Part shown: positions 10,970 through 22,709 of the stretch, in pieces
How positions within the stretch are numbered: position 1 is the stretch's first letter
Layout of the letters: each line of letters begins with the position of its first letter
From: Cephalotus follicularis
Lineage: Eukaryota > Streptophyta > Magnoliopsida > Oxalidales > Cephalotaceae
Assembly (NCBI GenBank): GCA_001972305.1
Contig: BDDD01000712.1
Coordinates: 141,943 to 205,942, forward strand
DNA length: 64,000 nucleotides
Direction of reading: 5' to 3'
The notes under the pieces: model-generated
What the model saw: only the letters and a program-made list of their open reading frames with translations
The model's database searches: none
Told to the model about the DNA's origin: nothing
Position numbers and translations under genes: made by a program

Positions 10970-11501
10970 TCCTCCTCTATTTATAAAGAATATGTCTTCA
11001 GATTCACCGTCCTTAACCGTGACCATGTTCATAATCATATCCATAACCTTACTTCTCGATGTCGTATTCGGATCCATATAAGTCCATGCAACCATGTTAT
11101 ACAAACGAGCATGTCCTCCCATTGACTGTTTCCCTCTAGACTGTCCCGTCCCTGTGGAAGAACTCAGTACACAAGCCGTCTGTGCTGATTGAGTCGGATA
11201 CTGTGTCTGGGGTGACCGATACTATGATCTTGGCTATGTTGTCTGTTGGTGACCTTGTCCTGTCTGTGACTATTCCCTGTTGCCCACCCTACACGGGCAA
11301 TCCATAGCCAAGTGTCCCATCTCTCTATAGCTCATACAAGTCCCCAAATACCAGCGATAGTTGTCAGATACGTGGTTAGTCCTCTGACAATGAACGCATG
11401 GCACTAGCGTGGGCTGGTTGCCTATATCTGAAAACCTAGACTTTCCCTGTCCATATGTCCCTGATCCATTCCCCGAGCATGAATTTTTTATTTGATCAAT
11501 C
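10970..11501 (-). pseudogene. Tekay-1 gag 3' part: zinc knuckle and 3' end
   Basis: Minus-strand coding remnant downstream of the Copia-A insertion point. It includes paired cysteine motifs, VPCVHCQRTNHVSDN and CMSYREMGHLAMDC (degenerate CCHC, one cysteine changed to Tyr). A GGHARLYNMV stretch follows, resembling the gag-protease linker of Tekay elements. After roughly 50 more codons the sequence reaches the polypurine tract and LTR. Protease, RT, RNase H and integrase are absent, so gag is joined almost directly to the 3' untranslated end. Several stops interrupt the frame. Confidence 0.75.
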
Positions 11502-13974
11502 TGTTGGAATGGCTCTATGAGGAAGAAATTGATTGGAACAATTTGGGGTCGCATTTTAAATATTTTCATCTAACTAGTCTCTAGTCAATGAGACATTCTA
11601 AAACCCTAGATCCATAATTGTCCCAATAGGCCTTTCGATCACTAATTAAGCTTTCAAATGAACCATACTAACATCCCAACCATCTAGGTTTCAGCCATGG
11701 AAAGATGGAAATTCACTAACCCATCATACACACTCAATTACATGGACTAGGGTAACACACAAAACCCTTAGACCACAACCTCCAAAATCCCTTAGGGTTT
11801 TCTGGGGTTTATACAGGGAAACATTAGGGATTGGATAGAGTATACAAACCCTCGCTCAAACCCAAAATTCCCATTCCATAATACACATATATACAGATCT
11901 TAAATTAGAAGGATTAGAAACCATTACCCATGGTCTTCCACTCCTTCCTTCAAGTGCTCCCTCCACACTTTGATTCAAGCATCCATCTCCTCGATATTAC
12001 TCCATGAATATGCTGCCTCAAACATGTAGAAAGGATGTAGGCTCAAGTGCTTAAATCCTATACTAAAATCACCATGCATAAAGATATGATGCAAGGTGCA
12101 AACAATCTCTACCTATTGTGATCATGGAGTGTGAAAGGATATTGATTTGTTCTTCACTCTTCATGAGCGCCAAGCTCACTAATTTTCTTCTTCAAGAAGA
12201 GAAGAAAGAAGGCAAGAGAAGGAAGAGAGAAAGAGAGAGCATCCTGTGGGTTTCTTGGAGAGAGAGATGCGTGGTGTGTGTTATATTAAGATATTTTTAT
12301 AAGACTTGACTTTACCAAGTCAAGTCTTTACTTAGCCACCAAGCTAAGTCTTTACTTAGCAATTAAGCAAATTAATCAAAATGTTTTCTCTCTCTTTAAT
12401 CACCACAAGGGCTGCCAAAAGAAGTCTAAAATAAGCTTTAAAAAATTTCGGCCAAAAGGAGCATTACACGTGCACCTTTGAAAAGACTACAAAAGTGGGC
12501 TTAACATATTTACAATAATGCCATTAATGAAATCACTTCGGGCCAACCATGAACCTAGCCAATTTAAAGCATAAATTCGGCCGAAATGGGATGGTGAATC
12601 CCTAGCCCAATATTGTATAAGACCATAAGCTCTCTCTCCCCAAACAAGTGCCCAAGTGCATTCGTTAGTGGAAACAAACAACCCTTTGCTCGGAACATTT
12701 CATTATGGTGATGCTTGAACTCATTTCAGTGAAATGATATGTTCAACAAATAAAATGTTCACTAGCAAAGTAACATCTTCCTTAGATGTTATCCTTCCAC
12801 TAAATGATATGTCACCCGACATATCAACCTGTTCCAAAATCAGGCGGGACCCGAAAGCCATGTTGGTTCCCGGAACAAATGATATATTCCCAGAAATCCT
12901 AGAATTCTGGTACGACTATCCTGATGGTCCAAAACTATCCTATAGCCATTGTGTGATCACCAATCACCCCCGGATCCCTGTATACCACGTCTATCATTTA
13001 TGAACCAGTTAAACCTGTACTTTATCACTGTCATCGACATACGTGTCGCATATTCCTCATCATCTCGGCTCAGACCGCGACTAGGGTTTTGATTAATGTC
13101 ACTCATAGGTAAAACACGATAACTATAATTCTATGAACACATTGAGACTATTGGGAGACATCCCAGGAAACCTCGTTTCCATATCCCAAGTGCTTGGCCA
13201 AGACTTTCAAGTCTTCAATGGTCACGGATGTTATAGAGCCTATAACCTTCAACACAGGTGTGATGATCCCATTTTGCGCACTCGCCCACATATCTCAATG
13301 TAGCTCCCACAAGACCCATAGATAATCGATTTTCCAGCACGTGGCTAGTGCTGGGGAAGGCGAAAACCAAAGCCAAGCAATTACTATACAATGCATGCCA
13401 GCCACTCAGGTCTAAGGATACAACGCGAGTCTTAAAGTACCCACTAGTCTCCTTTGACTAAACACTATCGCGACAAATAGGACTTCTATTGACAGAGGTG
13501 TTGACTTTTCAAATAGGTAACCTATGGTGGGTCGGTTCAATGATTCTCTCTAGCACGCACCCTGCATCAGCTTTAGGGTAAAGCCAAATGGCAATGAGAT
13601 GATCCATCCTCCCCAACATCCAGAGCAAGCATAATACGGAAAGTCTTTGCGGTTCATCAATTGCCCTAAGAAAGTGAACCTATGACTCAGAACTTTTGTC
13701 AGAATGTAGTAAGGATCTCATTCTCATAACATCTCAGGCATTAGATCCAACCCCTCGAATGATAGGGCACTATATGTGTATTCAGTTGACATGGTAATCA
13801 ACTGATCCGATTCAACGGTTTAGGATTGTACATATAGCTAAGATGCCAATCTTTTATAAATATGCACTATTGAACATGAATGGAACTAAGAATGTGTCGA
13901 CTAAGAGTGTATCATATGTTGAGAACATATGTGTACAATCATCTCTTGGCTTGCAGGGACACCCCTATCTATCA
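11502..13974 (-). mobile_element. Copia-A 3' LTR (left copy)
   Basis: Colinear with 24452-26932 over its whole length, starting TGTTGGAATGGCTCTATG and ending CTATCTATCA. The two LTRs differ by scattered substitutions and a few small indels (for example GAACCCTAGGGATGAAAAAC present only in the right copy near 24741), indicating an old insertion. Short open frames in it are not coding. Confidence 0.92.
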
Positions 13975-16576
13975 ATCTCCCACTTGGCCCTCAAGCCATA
14001 GAGACCTACAGCCTAAGCATATAGTACTATCTTGCCTCTTGGTTACTGCTTATGGCTTTGGTCAGTGGGTTTGCTAAGTTCGCTTCCGCTGCGTGACTCT
14101 CTCTATGAGACATCTACTCTATGATGTCTCTTGTATTTCCTCAATAACATCTCTTTAGAGACGTTACTTACATTATGATCTCCACGATCATGCGATACCA
14201 TCACTGTTCGGTGCAGTAATGAGACCCGAGATCCATGGCTTGTGCAAGGGCCTCCATCAATGTCATAGTCACCACAACTAGACAAAAGACGGATGGAATC
14301 TCTATAAAGTTCAAGCATGAAGTTCTGCATCCAAACAGGCTACCATCATTGGTATCATAGATTGCAACACACTTTCATTCTCTAGTGGAGTCTGCAGTCG
14401 TCTACTACCTCAAACTCCTCCAACTCATACAACACTTCCATTCAGGATCAACACACATCCTGAAATGGATTTGTGATCATCCATATCACATATGAAACTA
14501 GATTCCACTTAGCTCTTATGTTTCAATTCACTATCTTCTCTATATGTGAAGAAGATATTCTAAGTCTCTTCTCAGATGTCTTATATAATGACTATGTCCC
14601 AGTGCGTCTCACAGGGATAGGACTGAAATCGACTAGCCAGACCCTTAGGCTTATGCGATATCAGGCTCAGTACTATGTATAGCAGACATGATGGAGCCTC
14701 CAACTAAGGCTGTCTATACATGTCCATTCTCTCCTCATCTGTCTCTCACTGAGACACTCTTGGAGAGATATGAATTCCTTGGCTAATAGGCAGTAAGCCA
14801 ATATATGGAATTCTCATGCTATACCATGTCAGCTTCCTGCTGATGTACAAGCTTTGGGAAACTTCAAACAACCTACTTGATCTACTCTTAAGATCTTCAT
14901 TCCCTCAAAATGTAGGAAGTCCTTCCCAAATCCTATGTGGAGAAGTTCTCACTTAATTGTATTTCAACATACCTACATCATCCTCTATGTGTAGTATGTC
15001 ATCTACATACAGTATCAAGAAAGTGATTTCTGGGTTATCCTATTTCTGGATGACTTTAGGCTTATTTTATAAGATCAAAATGGATATTTCAGCTACGGGA
15101 TGCTTGCTTAAGGTCGTAGACTTTTGGAGCTTGCGCCTCTTGTGCTAATGCTCTTTAGATGTAAACCCCTTGGGTTTAGAACATATAGATGTCCTCTTCA
15201 AGATAGCCACTCTTGCAGTTTGTCTTGACATCCATTTGCCATAGCTCATTAATACAATGAGCATCAATTGGCAAGCAGTATCCGAATGGACTTAAGCATT
15301 TGTGACTGGCGGGAAAGTTTCCGGTATATGCAGACCTCTTGTCTTAGTCTATACCCTTTATCGACCAAATGTGCTTCAAAGGTTTTCAACCTTTTTCGTG
15401 AATGCCAATCTTCCTTGTGAAGATTTACTTAGCATCTGATAGTGTTTTAAGCCTTCGGGTGCGTATACCAAGTCCCTCACTTGGTAGGCGTACATGTAGT
15501 CATTTTCAGATTTCATGATCACTTACCATGTCATGGAATCAGTGCACTTCACTGTTTCTTATAGCTGACAGGCTCATCATCTCGCTGACGTTAAGTTCGT
15601 CAGTGCCTTTCATTGGGAAAACCTTATTTCTCAGGTACTGTTGAAATCCTACCTGATCTCCCCTATTGAGGAGTGCCTAACTGAGACTCTATCTCAGATT
15701 GGGATCCTTTCCCAATTATGTCTTTAGAGGGTTTAACCTCTAATTCCTTATCGTCCTGTAGGTTTCTACCTGGTTGGAAACTCTCTTTGTTTCACCTAGC
15801 TCCCACTGCTTCTTGCTATCAGGTATTCCTTCTCTAGGAATTTTGCAGTACGCGAAACAAAATCATATTTGTTCGATGGGATGGTAGAAATAATATCCTA
15901 AGCTCTTCTTAGAATATTCTACAAACCGGCAACGTCTCGATCATGCGTCCAGCTTAGAAGGTTTCCGCCTTCTTACATAAGCAAGAAAGCTTTAACCCTC
16001 AAACAGTTTAGGCTGGGTTTCCTCCATTTAATATCTCACTAGATATGGACGGGACGGATTTCAAAGGAATTCAGATTAGGATATGCTCTGCCAGCTGCAG
16101 TGCAAAACCTCAGAATAAGATTTGGAAGATGTGTAAAAGACATAATGGGCCTTACCATTCTCATAGTCTTTTATTAGTAGCTCCTTGAATTGTTATGGAA
16201 ATTGTATAAGACATTGATCTCTCTTGATCGGTGTCTTGAATAATACATATCCATATACACAATTCATAAACCCCTACATCACTCTCGATGTATTACCATG
16301 GTGTCAGTCCATAGCACTACCAGCTCTCTTAGCTGTCCAGATTCTCATATCCTCTGTAAAGAGATACCAATGTTAGTCTCACAACTTGAGCCCATAACTC
16401 AAGTTGAACTTACATTGTAATCCAGATAAAGTATATGGAAGTATCCGTATTTCTTGCTTTGGACTTAGGAACAAACTATATCTCTTCCAATGCCTTGATT
16501 CCCACAATGGAAGTAGGCAAACTCCTTATAAAACTTTTAGATCCCTTTTAGAATGGTAACCCTATCACTAACTTCC
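13975..16576 (-). pseudogene. Copia-A pol remnant (integrase/RT/RNase H)
   Basis: The minus strand holds a decayed Copia pol. The RT catalytic motif is recognisable as LYVDDIL at 14998-15012. Near the 3' end a stretch reading ANPLTKA (about 14060-14090) fits the C-terminal RNase H motif DPLTKAL. The polypurine tract AAGTGGGAGAT abuts the LTR at 13974. Stops and frameshifts are frequent, so no domain is intact. The 5' part continues beyond the CACTA insertion at 22340. Confidence 0.75.
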
Positions 16577-16593
16577 TCTCACTACAAAAAAAC

Positions 16594-17100
16594 AGGCCTT
16601 TTGAAATGGATGAAATCCGTTTCAAAAGGTCTATTTTCCCGTTTCAAAAGCTCAATTGAAACGATTTTGAAACGGAAAAATGGAATTTCAAAAAAGTGAC
16701 GTATCAATAGCCTTTTGAAACGAACAAACCGTTTCAAAAGGGTATCCTAAATTGTTTTTTTTTTGAAAAAAACCCTTTTGAAACGGTGAGACAAGCCGTT
16801 TCAAAAGGGTACTCTTTTGAAATGGTTTGGACCTAACCGTTTCAAAAGGGTATCAAAAAAAAATTATAATACCCTTTTGAAACGGTTTGGGCCTAACCGT
16901 TTCAAAAGGGTATCAAAAAAAAAATTATAATACCCTTTTGAAACGGTTTGGGCCTAACCGTTTGAAAAGGATATCCAAAAAAAAAATTATAATACCCTTT
17001 TGAAGCGGTTTGGGCCTAACCGTTTCAAAAGGGTATCCTAAAAAAAAATTAGAATACCCTTTTGGAACGGTTTGGGTCTAACCGTTTCAAAAGGGTATTT
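16594..17100. repeat. Left subterminal palindrome array of the CACTA element
   Basis: Repeated hairpin units about 40 bases long: CCCTTTTGAAACGGTTTG, a short GGCC centre, and the inverted complement. They are separated by AT-rich spacers (TATCAAAAAAAATTATAATA) at a period of about 62 bases, giving roughly five long units plus shorter ones near the terminus. The central TTGGGCCTAA is itself almost palindromic. Confidence 0.9.
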
Positions 17101-17513
17101 TTTTAAAAAAAATTAATTTAAAATTAATTTAAATCTTTTATAATCTGATTTTTTTTTTGGCGTAAAATAGAGGTCGAACCCACGACAACAATGCATCAAC
17201 TAAATTACAAGCGCTACATTTCGAGTTAAATACAATTTATATATATTATTGTACAATATTATAACCAATAAACTTTTTTGCTTAAACGTAAATAAACACC
17301 GTGAACATAAAATTATCTAAAATCAAAATACGATACAATTAATTTATCGTCTGCATATAATGTAGTCAATATAATTACAACTTCCTAAAACAACTACAAA
17401 TATCCACGTACAAGATTCTTCAAGAAATCCACCTCAACTGACTCTATATAAACCCCAGTAGAATACAACATTTGGTTCTCCTGCCTAATTGAGCAGGCAA
17501 TAGATAAACTTAC

Positions 17514-18270
17514 TGCCATGGTGGCAAAGGAAGGGCCAACACATAAAGCATCAATATCTGATTCTGAGCAATGAGCCTGTATAAATCAGAAAGAAATTAG
17601 GTGGCACACTAAGGGTTCAGGTAACATTTCTCCGCAGTCAATGCACTGCTGCATATACTATTCTCTCGAAAAATTACACAATACACTGATGTAAATACTA
17701 TTCTCTTGAACAATTAAATAAGAGGGAAAAAGCCTCCAAATATTGAGTATAACTTCTAATATAGTTTATAAATTTGAGAAAGTGGGCGTATAAGAAATTT
17801 CCATAAAAGTAAGCTAATAACGAAGGTTGTGGACCAGGTGATGAATGATTATGAGACCAGAACAACTGTCCCAATGGAGTTTTTTTTAAAGACGCTGTCT
17901 CATTATCATATATATTGAAAAGATACGTCCATAGGAAGTCAAGTTAAAAGAGAGAGAAGGCTTTTTCCTTCTATCCCTTAAAAACCAAAAACCAATTCCA
18001 AGCTCTAAAACTTAAATATGCCTCCCAATCAACATCAAAAATAGAAAGATTCTGAACGCATATGATTAATGCTGAAGGGTACACAGCTTTAAAATAAATT
18101 CACACTACTTAACAATTCAAATAAACCAACATGAAGGAAAACTTCTAAAGTAGCAACTTTACAATACCCCTAGGCCATATGATCCATATGTCAAAATTGT
18201 CGCACATGTGGCCACAATTTCTTGTTTTGGAAGCCCACATTGCCAAGCAGCTTTCTTTGCCAAGCAGTAT
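17514..18270 (-). pseudogene. Captured poly(A) polymerase-like gene fragment
   Basis: Two exons on the minus strand. The upstream exon (about 18168-18270) reads in frame KKAAWQCGLPKQEIVATC, then ATILTYGSYGLG, and ends at a donor GTATTG (18162-18167). The next exon (17514-17576, exactly 21 codons) follows an acceptor TTTATACAG and reads AHCSESDIDALCVGPSF then ATMA before a donor GTAAGT (17508-17513). Phases agree (0/0). GSYGLG plus SDIDALCVGP is the nucleotidyltransferase signature of eukaryotic poly(A) polymerases, which add poly(A) tails to pre-mRNA in the nucleus. The family usually has VHG where AHC stands here, which suggests decay after capture. No further exons were recognised, so this is a fragment and not a working gene. 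Splice signals look intact, so a chimeric transcript is possible. Confidence 0.85.
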
Positions 18271-18423
18271 GTTTGGCATTGCAATCACTTTATATAAGAA
18301 ATTGACTGAATACATCATCTACAATCTTACAGGTTTAATGTAGAATCTCAACTTGGAAGCCTTCCATTAAATGTCTTCAAAGCTTTGCACCAAAGCATTA
18401 TCATCAACAAAATTGTGTAAACT

Positions 18424-21320
18424 TGTCACACCCCGTTATTTTGGTGCCATATATTTAGACGAGCATATATGGTAGTATCAGTATTAAACATACATTCCAG
18501 CATCACATTTAACAGTATAAACAGTATGCGGAAATAGTCAATAAGCCAGAATGTGTAAAATTACAAGTCTTCGCACGCATCCCATATTACGTGCGGTTAC
18601 AAGTCAGAATTATCCTTAACATAAGGAAACATCATAAAACGGAGCATGATTCGTTCGTTCATTACAGTACATAAACAACAGTAAAATAACAACCTTAAAC
18701 GATAAACAGAAGCTTTCAGAAGCTTCGGCAGCAAGCTCCAAAACGTCCTCGCTCAATCTGTAATGGTAGGGGTTAGCCGTTGTCCTCACTTGGCTAAGCA
18801 GTAAGATAGTGTATGCAGAAGAATATATGAATGCAATTATGTATGCCAGTTTATATAAAATAACATTTCAGTGAGCCAATACGTACGCAAACATGCCAAG
18901 TGGCCATAAACAGTACATATGCAAAGATACCGCACAAGGGTACAATCAATTCATTTAGTCGTTTGGGTGTCGCATATCGCTAACTCCTAGCACCAATCGC
19001 GCACCACCTATCCATCACCCTATGCACCGAGGATGATAAATCAGGTCAGTTACTACCGGCGTTGGCGGGTAGTTTAACAGTAATTCTGCAATTGCAGACA
19101 GTGAGGTGATACTCTGGCCAACGCCTGGCACCCAGGATCACATCCATAATCAGTGATATCCTCCATCACTAACTACGGCAGTAGCATAGACAATCAATTC
19201 AATCAGTACAATCAGTAATAATATTGCATATATAATCAATATGCAATATCAAGATGGTTTCGTTTAGAAACATATAACAGTTCAGTAATTGTGCATCTCA
19301 TGTGAGGAAACGATATCAGTAACAGTAGGGTTTCCGATTCGGAAACAAAACAGTCGGTACCTCTCATGTGGAGGAAAACAGTAGTATATTTTAACAATAA
19401 ACCTCTCTTTAAAAATGATAGTAAGTTATCATAATTTTTTTGGTACAAGGACCATAAAATGGTTGAATCTTTGAATTTATCCGTATTGGTGGTGTTATTA
19501 GCACCAAACAGTAGGTATATACTAGTATAATAGTATATACGGTAACATTAAATCAAAACAGTAATTTTATAAACAATAGTTCCATTTGGAAATAATGTTT
19601 AAACCATAAATTGTACATGTAGTACTTAGTTTGGTTAATCCTTAAAAAAATCAGTCATTAATGGTGTTAAATAGCACCAAACAGTAGGTATATACTAACA
19701 TAAGGGGTATATACAGTAGCATTTAGTTAAAACAGTAGTTTCCATAATCGAAGCATTCGCTTGAAATGGTGTTTAAGCCGTAATTGGTGCATATAGCACA
19801 TAATCCGTTCAATCAGTGACATTTCAGTAGTAATGATGTTAACTAACATCAAACAGTATGTATTATATGATGGTATCATATACAAATTAGTAGCATTCAA
19901 ATCAGTAGCAATTCATTGATGTTATGCAGTTCCAGCCCAGAACAGTCGACTGCCTTCAAGAACTAGTCGGCTGTTGGGTTGAGTAGTCGACTTCTTTGGG
20001 TGGCAGTCGACTGGTTTTGCCCAGAAATGCAGCAGAACAGTTTTGTATAATGCAATTCTAATGGCAAATCAGTCCAATACAATGAGAAAATTAACATACA
20101 AGTCATGCATGATCATATCTTCCAAAACATAACACTACCCCTACCTCAATATGCTATCCCAAGATCAATTGCAATGATCTTTCTCTTTAAAGCTCTCCAA
20201 GTCACTTTCCAAGATTTCACCACTCACTTCCTTTAACTTTAGCAATTCAATCTATGCATGTTATAGATACATGCATCAGTAGCAGTAGGTTCAGTAAACA
20301 CATATAACCATTAAATTCAGTAGCTCAAGTCATAATTCATTAAGCTTAATTCCTTTGTTCATTATGCATATCTTATCTCTCTTTTACCACTTTTTATGCA
20401 ATTATCCATCATCTCCATTCATTCCTCTTAGAGACCAGTAGGTGTACATGCATACTACGAAGGAATTCAGTAGGTTATGAGGGAACTACAACAACCTTCT
20501 AATCCATTCTAGATCCCATACTCATTTATTTGAACTAGGTGTAGTATTCCATATAATTCCATCACTTAGAAGGTGTTAACTAATCATATACAGTAGATTA
20601 ACATTCCCTTAACCTCAAAGTCAGCTTACAATAACATAGGAAGTTAGAATTCGAACTTACCAGGAGAGGATCAAAGTTTCCCCTATTTCCTTCTTTGAGC
20701 TCTAAGTTCAAACATGAAATTCCAATCCTTTATGCAAGCTCCTTCAATTCCAGAGCAATTCTCTTCAATTTCAGTGTTTCTAACACTCTCAATACACTCA
20801 CTCATCAGTTGATATAAGCCACAAAATTGCCAGAGTCCATTTACTCAGCAATCTCTCATTCTCTCACTCACATGCATTTCTTCATTCTTGTCATTTCTCA
20901 CTTTTCTTTTCTCAATGTTGCAGGTTGCAGGTTTGGAACTTGCAGAGCACATGCAAGGGCTCTCCTTTCATGTCATGGTCGGTTGTATATGTCCACGACA
21001 CCTGTCCCATTAAGTGCCATGCTCAAGCTCTGTCTTACACCTGCACAGACACATGTTCTGTCGAAATTATAGTTGACTGGATTCATCAGGCAGTCGACTG
21101 GACATTACACGAGTCAGGCAGTCGACTGTTTCCCCGTGACAGTCGGCTGTCCTGGGTTAAATTAGGGTTAAATTAGTGGATTTCCACCCAATTGCATTCC
21201 AATTCATCCCAAGTAATTATCAATCATTTTAATTGTAATAATTAGACATGAAATTCAAATAAGTGCACATTTTATTAATTATTATTACAATGTACACGAA
21301 TTGAATTTGCGGTTCTTACA
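18424..21320 (-). mobile_element. Tekay-type solo LTR, 2.9 kb, inside the CACTA element
   Basis: Starts TGTCACACCCCG on the plus strand and ends GCGGTTCTTACA, so in minus orientation it begins TGTAAGAACCGC and ends GGGGTGTGACA, typical of Tekay LTRs. It is flanked by a perfect AAACT duplication (18419-18423 and 21321-21325). Palindromes of the type AGTCGACTG and AGTCGGCTG occur at 19935-20025 and 21065-21150. No internal coding region remains. It lies about 150 bases from the captured exon. Confidence 0.9.
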
Positions 21321-21773
21321 AAACTCTTCAACTCAATGAATGATAAATGCTTTTGTGCAAGAAGGATCACAACAACTAAATCAAAATGTACTAGATATGT
21401 ATACATATACACTATATAACATTCTATACTAATGAACATTTTCTCCTTCGCCGAATCAAAATTATAGCCAAAACCTGTGTCCAATATAATCCGACAATCA
21501 TGAATAACTGACTGCCCTAAGAGAAATTATAAGCCAGTTAAAAATAATTGACTGCCACAAGAGAAGCTAACCTCAGATCCAAACCCTAACAGATCAAAAA
21601 TAAAAAAATCTAGCCACTAACAGGTCTAAAATTTAAAAAAAAAAAACTAAACAGAAAACCCTAAACAGAAATCAATAAAAATAATAACACATAAATAAGA
21701 AATCTAAATCCTAAACTAGAAATAAATAAATAAATCCGAAATGCAAAAAAATCTGAAATTAAAAAAAACATAC

Positions 21774-21775
<2 letters not shown>

Positions 21776-21817
<42 letters not shown>
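21776..21817. repeat. (GA)n microsatellite
   Basis: About 21 GA dinucleotides, followed by degenerate GA-rich sequence to 22050 that contains two diverged copies of a GTGATGAGCG-containing segment. Long open frames across it are artefacts of the repeat. Confidence 0.95.
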
Positions 21818-21823
<6 letters not shown>

Positions 21824-22109
21824 CAAGAGACTGGCAGTGCTTGACTGTGATGAGCGAGAGACTGGTGGTGTGGGGGTGCCGCAGCCAGTGACAGAGAGAG
21901 GGAGAGAGTGTGAGAGCGAGACAGAGAGAGCGAGACGGAGAGAAAGAGAGAGCAAAAGTTTTGTGGTGCTTATCGTGATGAGCGTTGCTGGTACCAGTAA
22001 CGGTGACGTAGCCAGCGCGTACGGTGGACAGAGAGAGAGAGAGAGATGAAAGAGACGAGAGAGTAAAAGTGAGATTACATATGGACGATGATTTAAAAAG
22101 AAATTGAAT

Positions 22110-22320
22110 TTTTGAAACGGTTACTAACAACCGTTTCAAAAGGTTATGGCCTTTTGAAACGGAGAAAAGATAACCGTTTCAAAAGGCCTTATCTTTTGAA
22201 ACGGATAACCCATAACCGTTTCAAAAGGTATGACCTTTTGAAACGGAACAAGCGGCCATTTCAAAAGGCTACCCTTTTGAAATGGTCGCGTGTTCCGTTT
22301 CAAAAGGGGGCGTTTCAAAT
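22110..22320. repeat. Right subterminal palindrome array of the CACTA element
   Basis: Alternating CCTTTTGAAACGG and CCGTTTCAAAAGG separated by 8-14 bases, about ten half-sites ending just before the right terminal inverted repeat. The same core occurs in the left array. Confidence 0.9.
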
Positions 22321-22342
22321 GCCCTTATTTCTTGTAGTGTCT

Positions 22343-22709
22343 TCCTAGGGATTCCACCCTTTGGAATTTGATTGACTTGATCTATCTCCCTCAAGATTAT
22401 TCAAGTAGGAAATTAAGGCATCACAGACGATCTCGACCTCTCTTGGTTAAAATCTACCTTTATAGTCCTTGACTGGGTGTCATACAACTCTTCGAGTTGT
22501 GTAAGCATAACACACAAGGTCTGTGAGTGCATAACCTGCATGTATAATTGTGGCCACATGCCATCAATTGCTAGGTTATGAGCTTGATAATCGTCATCCC
22601 TCCACTTAGCCACACCTGCCTTGTGATGGTCAAATGCATCATTCACTAGCTCGGGGTGTATCTCAGTCATAACACGAGCAACTCTCATGCTCGTGAGAAC
22701 CATATGCAT
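22343..22709 (-). pseudogene. Copia-A gag remnant
   Basis: Minus-strand frame with WRDDDYQAHNLAIDG, MQVMHSQTLCVMLTQLEELY and similar text, which fits a Copia gag (UBN2-like) by position and by a W-x-x-D-D-x core. It sits between the leader (right) and the remainder of pol, which resumes at 16576 beyond the CACTA element. Similarity is weak, so the domain call rests partly on context. Confidence 0.5.

Larger units (their letters stand above)
16580..22339. mobile_element. CACTA (En/Spm) DNA transposon, non-autonomous
   Basis: Left end CACTACAAAAAAACAGGCC and right end the complement of CACTACAAGAAATAAGGGC are classic CACTA termini. The element is flanked by a 3-base duplication TCT (16577-16579 and 22340-22342). 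Both subterminal zones carry dense inverted repeats of CCTTTTGAAACGG, as expected for transposase-binding sites. No transposase-like frame is visible, so it would depend on a helper in trans. The interior carries exons of a poly(A) polymerase-like gene and a nested Tekay-type solo LTR; without that LTR the element is about 2.9 kb. It sits in Copia-A pol. Confidence 0.93.

Noticed and set aside
12118-12309. Conserved small ORF repeated at 25089-25280
   Set aside because: The two frames are the same position in the two Copia-A LTRs; conservation reflects LTR duplication, not coding constraint.
17514-18270. A functional poly(A) polymerase gene
   Set aside because: Only two exons are recognisable, the conserved VHG has changed to AHC, and the fragment is bounded by CACTA termini and adjoined by an LTR.
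21716-22139. Open frames of 79-126 residues around the GA repeat
   Set aside because: Produced by (GA)n/(CT)n read in several frames (RERE and SLSL strings); no coding character.
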